Positions 1-8,403 of a stretch of 48,262 nucleotides of DNA are shown here, piece after piece. Within the stretch, counting starts at the first letter, position 1. The number at the start of each line of letters is the position of its first letter. Under the pieces are notes generated by a model, which saw nothing but the letters and a program-made list of their open reading frames with translations, was not told where the DNA came from and ran no database searches. The stretch is from Marivita sp. (GTDB lineage Bacteria > Pseudomonadota > Alphaproteobacteria > Rhodobacterales > Rhodobacteraceae): positions 1 through 48,262 of the forward strand of contig NZ_JAEPMO010000010.1 in NCBI RefSeq assembly GCF_017643905.1. The letters run 5' to 3'. A program made the position numbers and the translations under genes.

Positions 1-1
1 A

Positions 2-106
2 AGCTGGCGCAAGCTGCGCGGCTTCGTTCATCTCGCCGACGTCATCCAGGGCGTCGATTTCGTCAACGGCATCAAGCCAATAAACCAGCAGCTAACCGCC
101 GCATGA
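2..106 (+). CDS. IS256-like (mutator) transposase, C-terminal end only
   Basis: This is an open frame entering from the left edge and stopping at TGA 104-106. Its last 34 residues begin SWRKLRGF and include HLADVIQGVDF and NGIKPINQ. From memory this resembles the extreme C-terminus of IS256/mutator-type transposases, which end in W-[RK]-K-L-G followed by a V-x-x-G-V-x-F-x-D-G-I block. Only about 34 codons are visible, so the DDE catalytic residues and the integrity of the element cannot be judged. It could be a complete insertion sequence extending left or a decayed remnant. The AT-richer sequence after the stop could contain the right terminal repeat, but the left end needed to confirm it is outside the window. 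Confidence 0.55.
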   Translation, partial: SWRKLRGFVHLADVIQGVDFVNGIKPINQQLTAA

Positions 107-334
107 TGATCGCTTGGGCACCAGATTTGACAATAACTCAAGGATTTTCTCTTTCGGGGTCTGATAAAGCACCTCGATAGGTCAGGTCTGCAAACTTTCG
201 CTCATTTAAATTTTGTCCATTGACCGTTTATGTTGATCTCTGGTTTCATAATACTACCTAGGGAGGTGTAGCGTACTGAGTTTACGACCAACTGGTGGTC
301 AAAGATCACTGTAAAAAAACACAGGATTACGCTC
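107..334. other. AT-rich intergenic region after the transposase, upstream of a response regulator
   Basis: No gene is visible here. The first 40-50 bases probably contain the right end of the insertion element. Near the downstream gene are two short inverted repeats: ACCT (256-259) with AGGT (264-267), and GACCA (286-290) with TGGTC (296-300). They lie 35-80 bases before the start codon at 335, where a LuxR-type regulator could bind to control its own gene. No confident -35/-10 pair was found. Confidence 0.35.
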
Positions 335-961
335 ATGAGCCACACTAAAAAACTACACGTTCTCATCATCGAAGATCGCGCTCTCATCTCGGACCTGCTC
401 TCGTTGAGCCTGGAGGAAACGGGTGACTTTGAAACCACGTCAGTTTCCACTGTCAAACGTGCGTTTGAGGTCAAGGCCGATAAGAAGTTTGACTTGGTTA
501 TGTTGGAAACCAGTTTGGCAAATCCCGTTAAAATTCGGGACGTGCAAGACATGGTGCAACAATTTGATCCTGCGAAAGTTGTGCTTTTCGGCAGATCCAC
601 AATCCCCATGTTCGCGCAAAACTGCCTGGATATTGGCGTTTCCGGCCTGATTCCCAAGCAGTTTTCTCTCGAAGCGCTTATCCTTACACTGAAGCTGATT
701 CATACCGGGCAAAAATTCATTCCAAGTGAACAGCAAATGGCTACGGTTTCGGATCAGGCTATGGATCGGTGTTCTCTTTCGCGAAAAGAATTCGATGTTC
801 TGAAAAAGCTCACCGAAGGACTTTCGAACAAGGATATAATGGTAATTCTGGGCTTGTCTGAGTCCACGGTGAAAATGCATATCCGGTCGATTTGCAAAAA
901 ACTTGGAGCCACAAATCGGACGCAAGCTTTGGTTTTTGCCCAGAGACACGGCTTGATATAG
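335..961 (+). CDS. LuxR/NarL-type response regulator with Glu at the phospho-acceptor position
   Basis: A 208-residue two-domain protein. Residues 7-120 look like a receiver domain: the acidic pair E13-D14 follows the first strand (HVLIIED), and a lysine equivalent to the conserved one is at K108 (GLIPKQ). The phospho-acceptor strand reads FDLVMLE, so Glu58 stands where Asp is normal. Residues about 145-205 are a clear LuxR-type helix-turn-helix (SRKEFDVLKKL, then GLSNKDIMVILGLSESTVKMH). It should bind DNA as a dimer. With Glu for Asp it may be locked in an active-like state or be controlled by something other than phosphorylation. It is monocistronic here with no histidine kinase beside it, so its targets cannot be inferred. 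Confidence 0.85.
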   Translation: MSHTKKLHVLIIEDRALISDLLSLSLEETGDFETTSVSTVKRAFEVKADKKFDLVMLETSLANPVKIRDVQDMVQQFDPAKVVLFGRSTIPMFAQNCLDIGVSGLIPKQFSLEALILTLKLIHTGQKFIPSEQQMATVSDQAMDRCSLSRKEFDVLKKLTEGLSNKDIMVILGLSESTVKMHIRSICKKLGATNRTQALVFAQRHGLI

Positions 962-1257
962 CGTTTCGACGTTTCTGCGCCCATAGTGTATCGGGTGCAA
1001 ATGTTCAGTGTCGTCAAATTCGGTCAGTGCAAGGTGACAGCGGTGGAGCCGAGACATTTTCTGCTTGCTTGACAGAAAGCGATCTGTTGGGCCGCTCCAT
1101 CGCGATGTTCTCGTCAAGAGGAACGATGTATCCACGACGCGCGGCGGTGCGCGTTGCATAAGCGTTTTGGCTGCAATGCCGACGGTGAAACTGGACAAGC
1201 GAACGCATTTGGCCCATCCCTCGGGTCAGAAAACCTCTGGCAAGGACGGATTCCCGA
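962..1257. other. Intergenic stretch without recognisable gene
   Basis: Several short open frames occur on both strands but none has a ribosome binding site together with recognisable protein sequence. The frame of the next gene is open back to a stop at 1186-1188 without another ATG, GTG or TTG. No terminator with a U-tract was found after the response regulator. Confidence 0.4.
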
Positions 1258-1779
1258 ATGGCTGACGGCACATTTGCAGCACTGGTCTTCATCATTGGCC
1301 TGACCGACATGAGCATGAACCATTGCGGGACGCAGGCGGGCTGTCTGGGGAAATCCGACGCCACGCCGCGGGTTTCGATCTCTGGGGGAGAGGTTCTGGA
1401 GCGGCGAGCCGATCCTGCGGGAGAGGTGTATCTTCGCTACGATCTTGGCCATAAGCGTGGGCCGTTTGGCAATGCCGCCGGTTTGTCGATCGGAGAAAAC
1501 GGAGAGACGTGGATCGGATTTGGCTCCACCTACACGATCCCCTTTGGCCGCAGCGGCGCATATGCTGAACTGCATTCCATGCCGGGACTGTATTTCGACA
1601 ATGGCGGCTTCGACCTTGGCGGACCGATTGCATTCCGGTCTGGCATCGAGTTCGGTTACGAAAACCGGCGCGGCTGGCGGATGGCGCTGATCTATGACCA
1701 TCGGTCGAATGCCGGGATCTACGAGGACAACCCCGGCATCGAGACAGTTCAGTTCAAGGTTTCTGTGCCATTGAACTGA
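1258..1779 (+). CDS. PagL-type lipid A 3-O-deacylase (acyloxyacyl hydrolase)
   Basis: A 173-residue protein whose C-terminal half matches outer-membrane PagL beta-barrels. The diagnostic segment is YDHRSNAGIYEDNPGIETVQ, and the protein ends with a typical strand (VSVPLN). His148, Ser150 and Glu162 have the +2/+12 spacing of the Pseudomonas PagL catalytic triad (His126, Ser128, Glu140). PagL removes the 3-linked hydroxyacyl chain of lipid A in the outer membrane, altering surface charge and immune recognition. The ATG at 1258 follows GGACGGA. The N-terminus (GTFAALVFIIGLTD) is a poor signal peptide lacking a basic n-region. The frame is open upstream to 1189 but offers no ordinary start, only a CTG, so the true start is uncertain. 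Confidence 0.75.
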   Translation: MADGTFAALVFIIGLTDMSMNHCGTQAGCLGKSDATPRVSISGGEVLERRADPAGEVYLRYDLGHKRGPFGNAAGLSIGENGETWIGFGSTYTIPFGRSGAYAELHSMPGLYFDNGGFDLGGPIAFRSGIEFGYENRRGWRMALIYDHRSNAGIYEDNPGIETVQFKVSVPLN

Positions 1780-1797
1780 CTTGCACGATCAAAGGCG

Positions 1798-2124
1798 TCA
1801 GGAACCCAGGACTTCCATCACGGCGTTTGTCGCCTCGCGCTCGTACCGGAACACCGGCACGGCCTGAAAATCCGAGGTCTTGCAGGTGAAGCTTGTGCGC
1901 AACGTGTCGAACAGCTCGGCATGGTCCTTCTGGAACTTTTTCATGTCATTGGCATCATCAAAGTTCACAGTAATGTAGAGAGAGCCTTCCTTGCAAAGCA
2001 GGATATTCAGAGCGGAGATATTGGATTTTGCGATCAGGCCACCGATTTCTTCCGCTGCGTAGGACGCCGCGATTTTGCCTTCGGTCAGGCTTGCCATTTT
2101 GATGTGATAAATCTTTGTGTACAT
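1798..2124 (-). CDS. Conserved hypothetical protein, 108 aa, partner of GAF protein
   Basis: A small soluble protein beginning MYTKIYHIKMASL. It has alternating short strands and helices (SLYITVNFDDANDMKKF), suggesting a small alpha/beta fold, perhaps a dimeric ferredoxin-like barrel; this is a guess. No signal peptide, membrane segment or catalytic motif is visible. It starts seven bases after the stop of the GAF-domain gene (2132-2977) on the same strand, so the two are almost certainly co-transcribed, and the product may act with that sensor protein. The function is not recognised. Confidence 0.7.
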   Translation of the reverse strand: MYTKIYHIKMASLTEGKIAASYAAEEIGGLIAKSNISALNILLCKEGSLYITVNFDDANDMKKFQKDHAELFDTLRTSFTCKTSDFQAVPVFRYEREATNAVMEVLGS

Positions 2125-2131
2125 GGCTTTC

Positions 2132-2977
2132 TCACTCCATCATTGCAAAAAGATCTTCGATTTCGATCGCCTTCTTTGGCGCGATTAGGTGACGACGGAA
2201 TGTCGATGCGTGAAGACCGTGTTGTGACTGGATCTCGCGACCCTTGGCTGTTAGATCCGGCTGTTTTCCGTCCAGGGTCACAATGCCCCATTCGGCCAAT
2301 CGCTGAAGCTGACCGGTATCCACGGGCTGGCCCGCACAGAGGTCAAGAAAACTAGCCATCTCACCGGGATGCACATCGGGGTGAGCATGGTGGAAATACT
2401 TGGCAAGTCTGGACATCCGTTCGGTGATCGCGTCGCGCTCTTCCATCTGTAATGAAATGACAAGCGTCAGGTTATTCGCCAGCGATTGCATGCGTTGAAC
2501 CTGAGTGGGGGCCATGACACGCGGTTTGTAATCCACAGTACATAAGGTGCCCAGCACAAGCCCGTCATTGCTGACCAGAGGGTAGGCACCCCAGAACACC
2601 CAATGTGGTGAGTCCGTTACCAAGGGATTATTCTTGAGCTTGGGGTGCTCACGCAGATCTGGCACGATCAGAGGTTGCGTGGTGCCGAGAGCATATTGGC
2701 ACAGCGTCAAATGACGCGGCACTTCATCGGCGTCAATCAGACCGCCGAAATCCTTGGCCAGAAAAAACTGGCGGTCTTCGTCCAGAAGGCCGGTATAGGC
2801 AACCGGACAGTCGGTGATCAGTTTAGCGAGATCCACATACAGCCCGTAGCGGTCCTCCTGATGGACATCCATCACGCCCGATCGGTGAACCCGAGCAATG
2901 CGGGCCTCTTCATTTGCGGGAAGTGGCGCGGCCTCATAGACGGGGAGCGCCGGTTCGCGGTTAGCAGCAGCAGACAT
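2132..2977 (-). CDS. GAF domain sensor protein
   Basis: A 281-residue cytoplasmic protein. Residues about 45-185 form a GAF domain of the type common in proteobacterial sensors: CQYALGTTQPLIVPDL, then NPLVTDSPHWVFWGAYPL and LVLGTLCTVDYKPR, which fits the family pattern of a reduced F/W-G-A-x-P-L and G-T-L-C-x-x-D. A coiled segment (MQSLANNLTLVISLQMEERDAI) follows, then about 80 residues without recognised catalytic motifs. There is no histidine kinase, GGDEF or sigma-54 output domain, so it is a stand-alone small-molecule sensor or an adaptor. The start follows GGAGAGAAC. It forms an operon with the 108-aa gene at 1798-2124. The ligand is unknown. Confidence 0.75.
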   Translation of the reverse strand: MSAAANREPALPVYEAAPLPANEEARIARVHRSGVMDVHQEDRYGLYVDLAKLITDCPVAYTGLLDEDRQFFLAKDFGGLIDADEVPRHLTLCQYALGTTQPLIVPDLREHPKLKNNPLVTDSPHWVFWGAYPLVSNDGLVLGTLCTVDYKPRVMAPTQVQRMQSLANNLTLVISLQMEERDAITERMSRLAKYFHHAHPDVHPGEMASFLDLCAGQPVDTGQLQRLAEWGIVTLDGKQPDLTAKGREIQSQHGLHASTFRRHLIAPKKAIEIEDLFAMME

Positions 2978-3147
2978 TTCAAGTTCTCTCCGTTCTCTTG
3001 ATATAATAATCGTAAGGCGATGCCACTTTCAGTGAAGGATATCGAAGGGTAAGTCCGATATGTCTTTTGATCGCGCGCGTCGTTATCGACCCGCCGCGGA
3101 GCGAGCGAACATGTGGAAAGATCTTGCAGAATATGGGTTTAGTCCGA

Positions 3148-4180
<1,033 letters not shown>

Positions 4181-4200
<20 letters not shown>

Positions 4201-5020
4201 GGGACATCTCTCCGTTGTTGTGGGGGGTGGGCAGCGCGGCAGATCGCGGGAAGAGCCAGCTTTCCGCGTCGCGGGCAATCGCGGACGCGGCTTGCTTGAG
4301 CCGTGGACCGAGGCTGCGCAGCGTGTCGAGATTAGTGCGCCGGGTGGTGCCTGTGACGGACAAGGCGCCAAGCGGGCGGGACTGCGAATTGAGGATTGGC
4401 ACAGCAACGCAGACGATGCCGATCTCGTGCTCCTCGCGGTCAAAGCTAATTCCTTCGGCGCGGATCTCTGCCAATTCGCGCTGAAGACTGGCGGCAGAGC
4501 CATGCGTGGCAGACGTAAACTGGTGCCAGCTTTGCTGGGCGAGGGCGGTCTGCAATTCCGGCTCTGGCAGGAAGGCCAACATCGCCTTGCCCACCCCCGT
4601 GCAATACGCCGGGCCGACTTTGCCGGCCTGACTGAACATCTCGACCGGATCGCGGGCGTTGCGCTTGTCGACATACAGCACTTGTGCGTGATCGAGCTGG
4701 GCGAGGTGAATGGTCTCTCCGGTCTCGGCGCTGAGCGCGTCGATATGGGCGCGCGCGACAGGGGCCAATGAGGATTGCGCCCAGGCTGCATGTGCGAGCC
4801 GAACAAGCCGCAAGCCCGGCGCATAGGTCTGACGATCGGGATCGTATTGCAGCATGCCCTGATTGGTGAGTGTCTGCACAAACCGGTAGAGCGTGGCTTT
4901 CGGCATGTCCGACTCGGCCAGCAATTCGCCAAACCGAACCGGGCGTCCGCAAGACGCGATCTGATCCAGCACGGACAGGGCTTTGCCCACGGTGCCGTCA
5001 TTGCGTTCGACCGATGCCAT
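4181..5020 (-). CDS. IclR family transcriptional regulator of the galactoside locus
   Basis: A 279-residue IclR-type protein. An N-terminal winged helix (VGKALSVLDQIASCGRPVRF, then SDMPKATLYRFVQTL) is followed by the effector domain with HLAQLDHAQVLYVDK and the typical GPAYCTGVGKAMLAFL segment. The start chosen is ATG 5018-5020, behind GGGAGGATC; an upstream in-frame ATG at 5107 would run through the divergent promoter and is unlikely. IclR proteins bind short palindromes near divergent promoters and respond to small acids or sugars. Its position between the ABC ATPase and the divergent transport/catabolic operon makes it the probable local regulator. The inverted repeat at 5113-5131 is a candidate operator. 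Confidence 0.9.
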
Positions 5021-5064
5021 GTCGCGAGATCCTCCCTTCACCGCAAGTCGCGCCCTGACGGCTG

Positions 5065-5095
5065 TTGACAACCATAGGCGAGTCGCTGTTATGAT
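5065..5095 (+). promoter_or_regulatory. Candidate promoter of the galactoside operon
   Basis: TTGACA at 5065-5070 and TATGAT at 5090-5095 resemble sigma-70 -35 and -10 boxes. The spacer is 19 bases, longer than ideal. Transcription would start near 5102, about 68 bases before the binding protein start codon and just ahead of the palindrome at 5113-5131. Confidence 0.5.
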
Positions 5096-5112
5096 TTCAA
5101 TATGCAAAACAA

Positions 5113-5131
5113 GGTTTCAAATAATGGAACC
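5113..5131. promoter_or_regulatory. Candidate IclR operator (inverted repeat)
   Basis: GGTTTCA (5113-5119) and TGGAACC (5125-5131) form an inverted repeat, six of seven positions pairing, separated by AATAA. It lies just downstream of the candidate promoter in the space between the divergent IclR gene and the transport operon, where a bound repressor would block the plus-strand operon. Assignment to the adjacent IclR is an inference. Confidence 0.5.
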
Positions 5132-5169
5132 AATCTTGCACCAGAATTGGGAGCATAAGGGAGGACACC

Positions 5170-6432
5170 ATGCGTTCCACATTGAAAGCGTCAGCACTGG
5201 CGCTGACGGCTGCACTTGCAGCCTCAACGGCATTTGCAGGAAGCCATTCGCTCAGCGGCGATTTGAAGATTTTCCTCGATACATCGAACCCGGCACCCCG
5301 CGCCACCATGGAGGCGATGATCGCGCGTTTCCAGGAACAGCATCCGGGTCTGAACATCGAAACCACGGTGATTGATCGCGAAGCCTACAAGACCCAGATT
5401 CGCAACTTCCTGACCGCAGACGCACCGGACGTTGCGACATGGTATGCCGCCAACCGCATGCGCCCCTATGTCGAGGCGGGTCTGTTTGAAGACGTGTCCG
5501 ACCTCTGGGCGGAACCCGCGATTGCCGAAAACCTCGCCTCCACCAAGGGTGCGATGACCATTGATGGGAAGCAGTGGGGCGTGCCTTATACCTACTACCA
5601 GTGGGGCATCTACTACCGCAAAGACCTCTACGACCAGTTCGGTCTGAGCGAGCCTACCAACTGGGAAGAGATGAAGTCCAACTGCCAGACGCTGCTGGAC
5701 AATGGCGTCAAGTGCTACACCATCGGCACCAAGTTCCTCTGGACTGCTGGCGGCTGGTTCGACTACTTGAACTTGCGTACGCATGGCTATGATTTCCATA
5801 TGGAAATGGCCGCTGGAGATGTGGCGTGGACCGATGACCGCGTGCGTCAGACCTTCGCCAACTGGCGCGAGCTGATCGACATGGGCGCCTATGTCGACAA
5901 CCACCAGAACTACTCCTGGCAGGAAGCGCTGCCCTTTATGGTGAACGGCGATGCTGCCGCCTATCTCATGGGCAACTTCGCCGTGGCCCCGCTGCGCGAA
6001 GCGGGTCTGACAGATGATCAGCTCGACTTCTACCAGTTCCCGGCGATCACCGAAGGCGTCGCCATGGCAGAAGACGCGCCGACCGACACCTTCCACATCC
6101 CGGCCAATGCCAACAACAAGGAAGCGGCACGGGAATTCCTGCGATTCGTGGTCTCGGCGGAAGAACAGACCGTCATCAACAACGGCCAGAACCTTGGTCA
6201 GCTGCCGGTGAACGCATCCGCATCCATCGACGACGACAAGTTCCTCGAGCAGGGCTTTGCGATGCTGTCGTCCAACAGCCCAGGCGGCGTGGCGCAGTTC
6301 TTTGACCGCGACTTCCCGGCCGAGATGGCGGCCGAAGCGATGCAGGGCTTCCAGGAATTCATGGTGTTCCCGGACAACCTCGACGACATTCTGGCCCGCC
6401 TCGAGCAGGTGCGCCAGCGCGTCTACAAGTAA
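5170..6432 (+). CDS. Extracellular sugar-binding protein (family 1) of galactoside ABC transporter
   Basis: A 420-residue periplasmic solute-binding protein. A classical signal peptide (MRSTLKAS, hydrophobic core, AFA-GS) should be cleaved after Ala23; there is no lipobox. Family 1 features are the early LKIFLDTSNPAPRATMEAMI region, the hinge-type segment YTYYQWGIYYRKDLYDQFGL (residues about 141-160) and the late NNKEAAREFLRFVVSAEEQ. It captures a sugar and delivers it to the permeases encoded next. The downstream alpha-galactosidase, beta-galactosidase and galactose pathway genes suggest a galactoside ligand (inference). The start follows AAGGGAGGACACC. It is the first gene of the operon ending at 14783. 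Confidence 0.93.
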   Translation: MRSTLKASALALTAALAASTAFAGSHSLSGDLKIFLDTSNPAPRATMEAMIARFQEQHPGLNIETTVIDREAYKTQIRNFLTADAPDVATWYAANRMRPYVEAGLFEDVSDLWAEPAIAENLASTKGAMTIDGKQWGVPYTYYQWGIYYRKDLYDQFGLSEPTNWEEMKSNCQTLLDNGVKCYTIGTKFLWTAGGWFDYLNLRTHGYDFHMEMAAGDVAWTDDRVRQTFANWRELIDMGAYVDNHQNYSWQEALPFMVNGDAAAYLMGNFAVAPLREAGLTDDQLDFYQFPAITEGVAMAEDAPTDTFHIPANANNKEAAREFLRFVVSAEEQTVINNGQNLGQLPVNASASIDDDKFLEQGFAMLSSNSPGGVAQFFDRDFPAEMAAEAMQGFQEFMVFPDNLDDILARLEQVRQRVYK

Positions 6433-6445
6433 ACCAATCGCGTGG

Positions 6446-6500
6446 GGGCCGGGAACTTCCCGGCCCGTCACGGCTCATCCGCAAGCCGCAGCCGCGGCTT
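6446..6500 (+). terminator. Two tandem stem-loops between binding protein and permease genes
   Basis: The first hairpin has 10-bp arms (6446-6455 with 6457-6466). The second pairs AAGCCGC (6483-6489) with GCGGCTT (6494-6500). Neither is followed by a real U-tract. They are better read as transcript-stabilising or attenuating structures that keep the binding protein more abundant than the permeases, as is common in sugar ABC operons. Confidence 0.5.
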
Positions 6501-6530
6501 TCGCGTGGCCCGTGTGGAGGAGACCCGACC

Positions 6531-7454
6531 ATGACCACCGCAACCCTGCCGGACACTGACCCGCCCAAGCGCGGTTGGTACAAGCGCAACGAAATCGCGG
6601 TTACGCCGTGGCTTTTCCTTGCGCCCGCCATCCTGTTCTTCGCGGTCTATGTCATCATCCCGATCTTCCAGAGCTTTTCGATCTCGCTTTACGATTGGGA
6701 CGGGTTGGGGCAGGCAGAGTATATCGGCCTTGCCAATTATCAGGAGCTGATGAACGACCGTGCCTTCGAGGTGTCGCTCTGGAACAACCTCAAATGGCTG
6801 GTCTGCTACCTGCTGGCAATCCCGGCGGGCCTTTTCATCGCGCTTTTCCTGAACCAGACGGTCACAGGTATCCGCATCTACAAGTCTTTGTTTTTCTTTC
6901 CATTTGTCCTCAGCCAGGTTGTTGTCGGCCTCGTCTTCGCGTGGTTCTATCTGCCGAACGAAGGGCTTTTGCCGGCCATCGTCGGATGGTTCGGCTTTGG
7001 CCCGGTGAACGTGCTGGGTGACCCGTCTTGGGCGACCTACGGCATCATCCTCGCGGGCCTATGGCCGCAAACGGCCTATTGCATGATCCTCTACCTAACC
7101 GGCCTCAACGCCGTGGATCCCGAACAGGTCGAGGCGGCGCGGCTGGACGGCGCCAAGGGCTGGAAGATGCTCTGGTACGTCATCATCCCACAACTCAAGC
7201 CCGCCACTTTCATCGCCTTTGTCGTGACAATCATCGGCGCTTTGCGGTCCTTTGACCTTATTTCGATCATGACAAATGGTGGCCCCTTCGGCCAGACCCG
7301 CGTTCTGTCCTTCTACATGTTCGAAAAGGCGCTGTCGGAATACGGCTTCCGCATGGGCTATGGCGCGGCAATCGCGGTGGTGCTGTTCCTTATCATGCTG
7401 GTCTTCATCGCCTATTTTCTCTGGTCGATGTACCGCGAAGAGAAGGGGCATTGA
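6531..7454 (+). CDS. Sugar ABC transporter permease (MalF type)
   Basis: A 307-residue inner-membrane permease with about six transmembrane segments, the first at WLFLAPAILFFAVYVIIPIF. The cytoplasmic EAA loop that docks the ATPase is EAARLDGAKGWKMLWYVIIP. It pairs with the permease at 7543-8391 to form the channel, driven by the ATPase at 3148-4200. The start follows GGAGGAGACCCGACC. The length is normal for the family. Confidence 0.93.
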   Translation: MTTATLPDTDPPKRGWYKRNEIAVTPWLFLAPAILFFAVYVIIPIFQSFSISLYDWDGLGQAEYIGLANYQELMNDRAFEVSLWNNLKWLVCYLLAIPAGLFIALFLNQTVTGIRIYKSLFFFPFVLSQVVVGLVFAWFYLPNEGLLPAIVGWFGFGPVNVLGDPSWATYGIILAGLWPQTAYCMILYLTGLNAVDPEQVEAARLDGAKGWKMLWYVIIPQLKPATFIAFVVTIIGALRSFDLISIMTNGGPFGQTRVLSFYMFEKALSEYGFRMGYGAAIAVVLFLIMLVFIAYFLWSMYREEKGH

Positions 7455-7456
7455 GC

Positions 7457-7543
7457 ATGTGGGGACTGACAGGAGCCTCCGGCGGGAGTTTATTTGGCAA
7501 GATGAAGAGCATGTCGTGGTGCTTTGACGGGGAGGTGGTCTGA
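7457..7543 (+). CDS. Possible 28-aa ORF between the two permease genes, or a non-coding repeat
   Basis: An ATG at 7457 opens 28 codons (MWGLTGASGGSLFGKMKS, then MSWCFDGEVV) ending in TGA 7541-7543, which overlaps the ATG of the next permease (ATGA). The overlap would allow translational coupling. However, the middle (about 7481-7512: GCCTCCGGCGGGAG, then TTTATTTGGCAAGATGAAG) looks like a short intergenic repeat of rhodobacterial genomes, also seen near 32262-32328. The ORF may therefore be an accident of that repeat. No ribosome binding site is obvious before 7457. Confidence 0.25.
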   Translation: MWGLTGASGGSLFGKMKSMSWCFDGEVV

Positions 7544-8391
7544 TGTTCCCGCGTCCCATCCAACAGGCCAGCGCGCCCGCGCAGACCGCCTACAAGACGA
7601 TGCTGCCTATCGCGCTGATCCTGTGGCTTCTGCCGCTGATCGCGGTGGCGGTGTTTTCGATCAAACCGGCATCCGATTTCACCCAGGGCAATTACTGGGG
7701 GGTGCCCGGCTCGTTTGAATTCTTCAACAATTACGGGCAGGTGTTCTTCAACTCCGACATGCCGCGTTACATGCTGAATTCAGTGCTGATCACCGTGCCC
7801 ACGGTGATTGGGGCTGTGGCCTTGTCGGCGATGGCGGGGTTCGCGCTTGGGGTCTACAAGTTCCGGTCGAACATCTGGGTGTTCTTCATGTTCGTCGCGG
7901 GCAACTTCGTGCCGTTCCAGATCCTGATGGTTCCAGTGCGCGACCTGACGCTGGACCTTGGGCTGTATAACACCAAGACGGGCCTCGTGCTCTTTCACAT
8001 CGCGTTCCAGACCGGGTTCTGTACGCTCTTCATGCGCAACTTCATCCGCGCCCTGCCGTTCCCGCTGATCGAAGCGGCGCGGGTCGAAGGCGTCGCAGAG
8101 TGGCGCATCTTCTGGTACGTGGTGCTGCCCCTTATGAAGCCCGCGCTGGCGGCGCTTGCCGTGCTGATCTTCACCTTCATCTGGAACGATTATTTCTGGG
8201 CCATCGTTTTGACCCAAGGACCGGATGCACAGCCCGTCACCGCTGGGATCACCAGCTTCAACGCACAATACCGCGCCGCCTATCACCTGATGAGCGCGGG
8301 CAGCATCGTCGCGGCCTTGCCGCCGGTGCTGATGTTCTTCCTCATGCAGAAACACTTTATCGCGGGCCTGACATTGGGCGCGGTGAAATAA
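7543..8391 (+). CDS. Sugar ABC transporter permease (MalG type)
   Basis: A 282-residue inner-membrane permease with about six hydrophobic segments. It carries the EAA loop EAARVEGVAEWRIFWYVVLP, followed by MKPALAALAVLIFTFIWNDYFW, typical of MalG-like subunits, and ends with GLTLGAVK, the common C-terminus of the family. It forms the heteromeric channel with the product of 6531-7454. GGGGAGGTGG before the ATG at 7543 is a good ribosome binding site. Confidence 0.93.
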   Translation: MFPRPIQQASAPAQTAYKTMLPIALILWLLPLIAVAVFSIKPASDFTQGNYWGVPGSFEFFNNYGQVFFNSDMPRYMLNSVLITVPTVIGAVALSAMAGFALGVYKFRSNIWVFFMFVAGNFVPFQILMVPVRDLTLDLGLYNTKTGLVLFHIAFQTGFCTLFMRNFIRALPFPLIEAARVEGVAEWRIFWYVVLPLMKPALAALAVLIFTFIWNDYFWAIVLTQGPDAQPVTAGITSFNAQYRAAYHLMSAGSIVAALPPVLMFFLMQKHFIAGLTLGAVK

Positions 8392-8403
8392 GGACCAAAG
8401 ACC

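Noticed and set aside
220-252. TTGACC and CATAAT as promoter of the response regulator
   Set aside because: The spacer is 21 bases, too long for a confident sigma-70 promoter.
440-1198. 252-codon minus-strand frame opposite the response regulator
   Set aside because: No domain, no ribosome binding site, and it crosses a clear regulator gene and its spacer.
4201-5001. Apparent 267-residue N-terminal extension of the ABC ATPase
   Set aside because: The frame is open only because it shadows the IclR gene; the ATPase has a normal start with GGAGAG at 4200.
5224-6471. 415-codon minus-strand frame opposite the first binding protein
   Set aside because: Shadow frame; the plus-strand gene has a signal peptide, ribosome binding site and family motifs.
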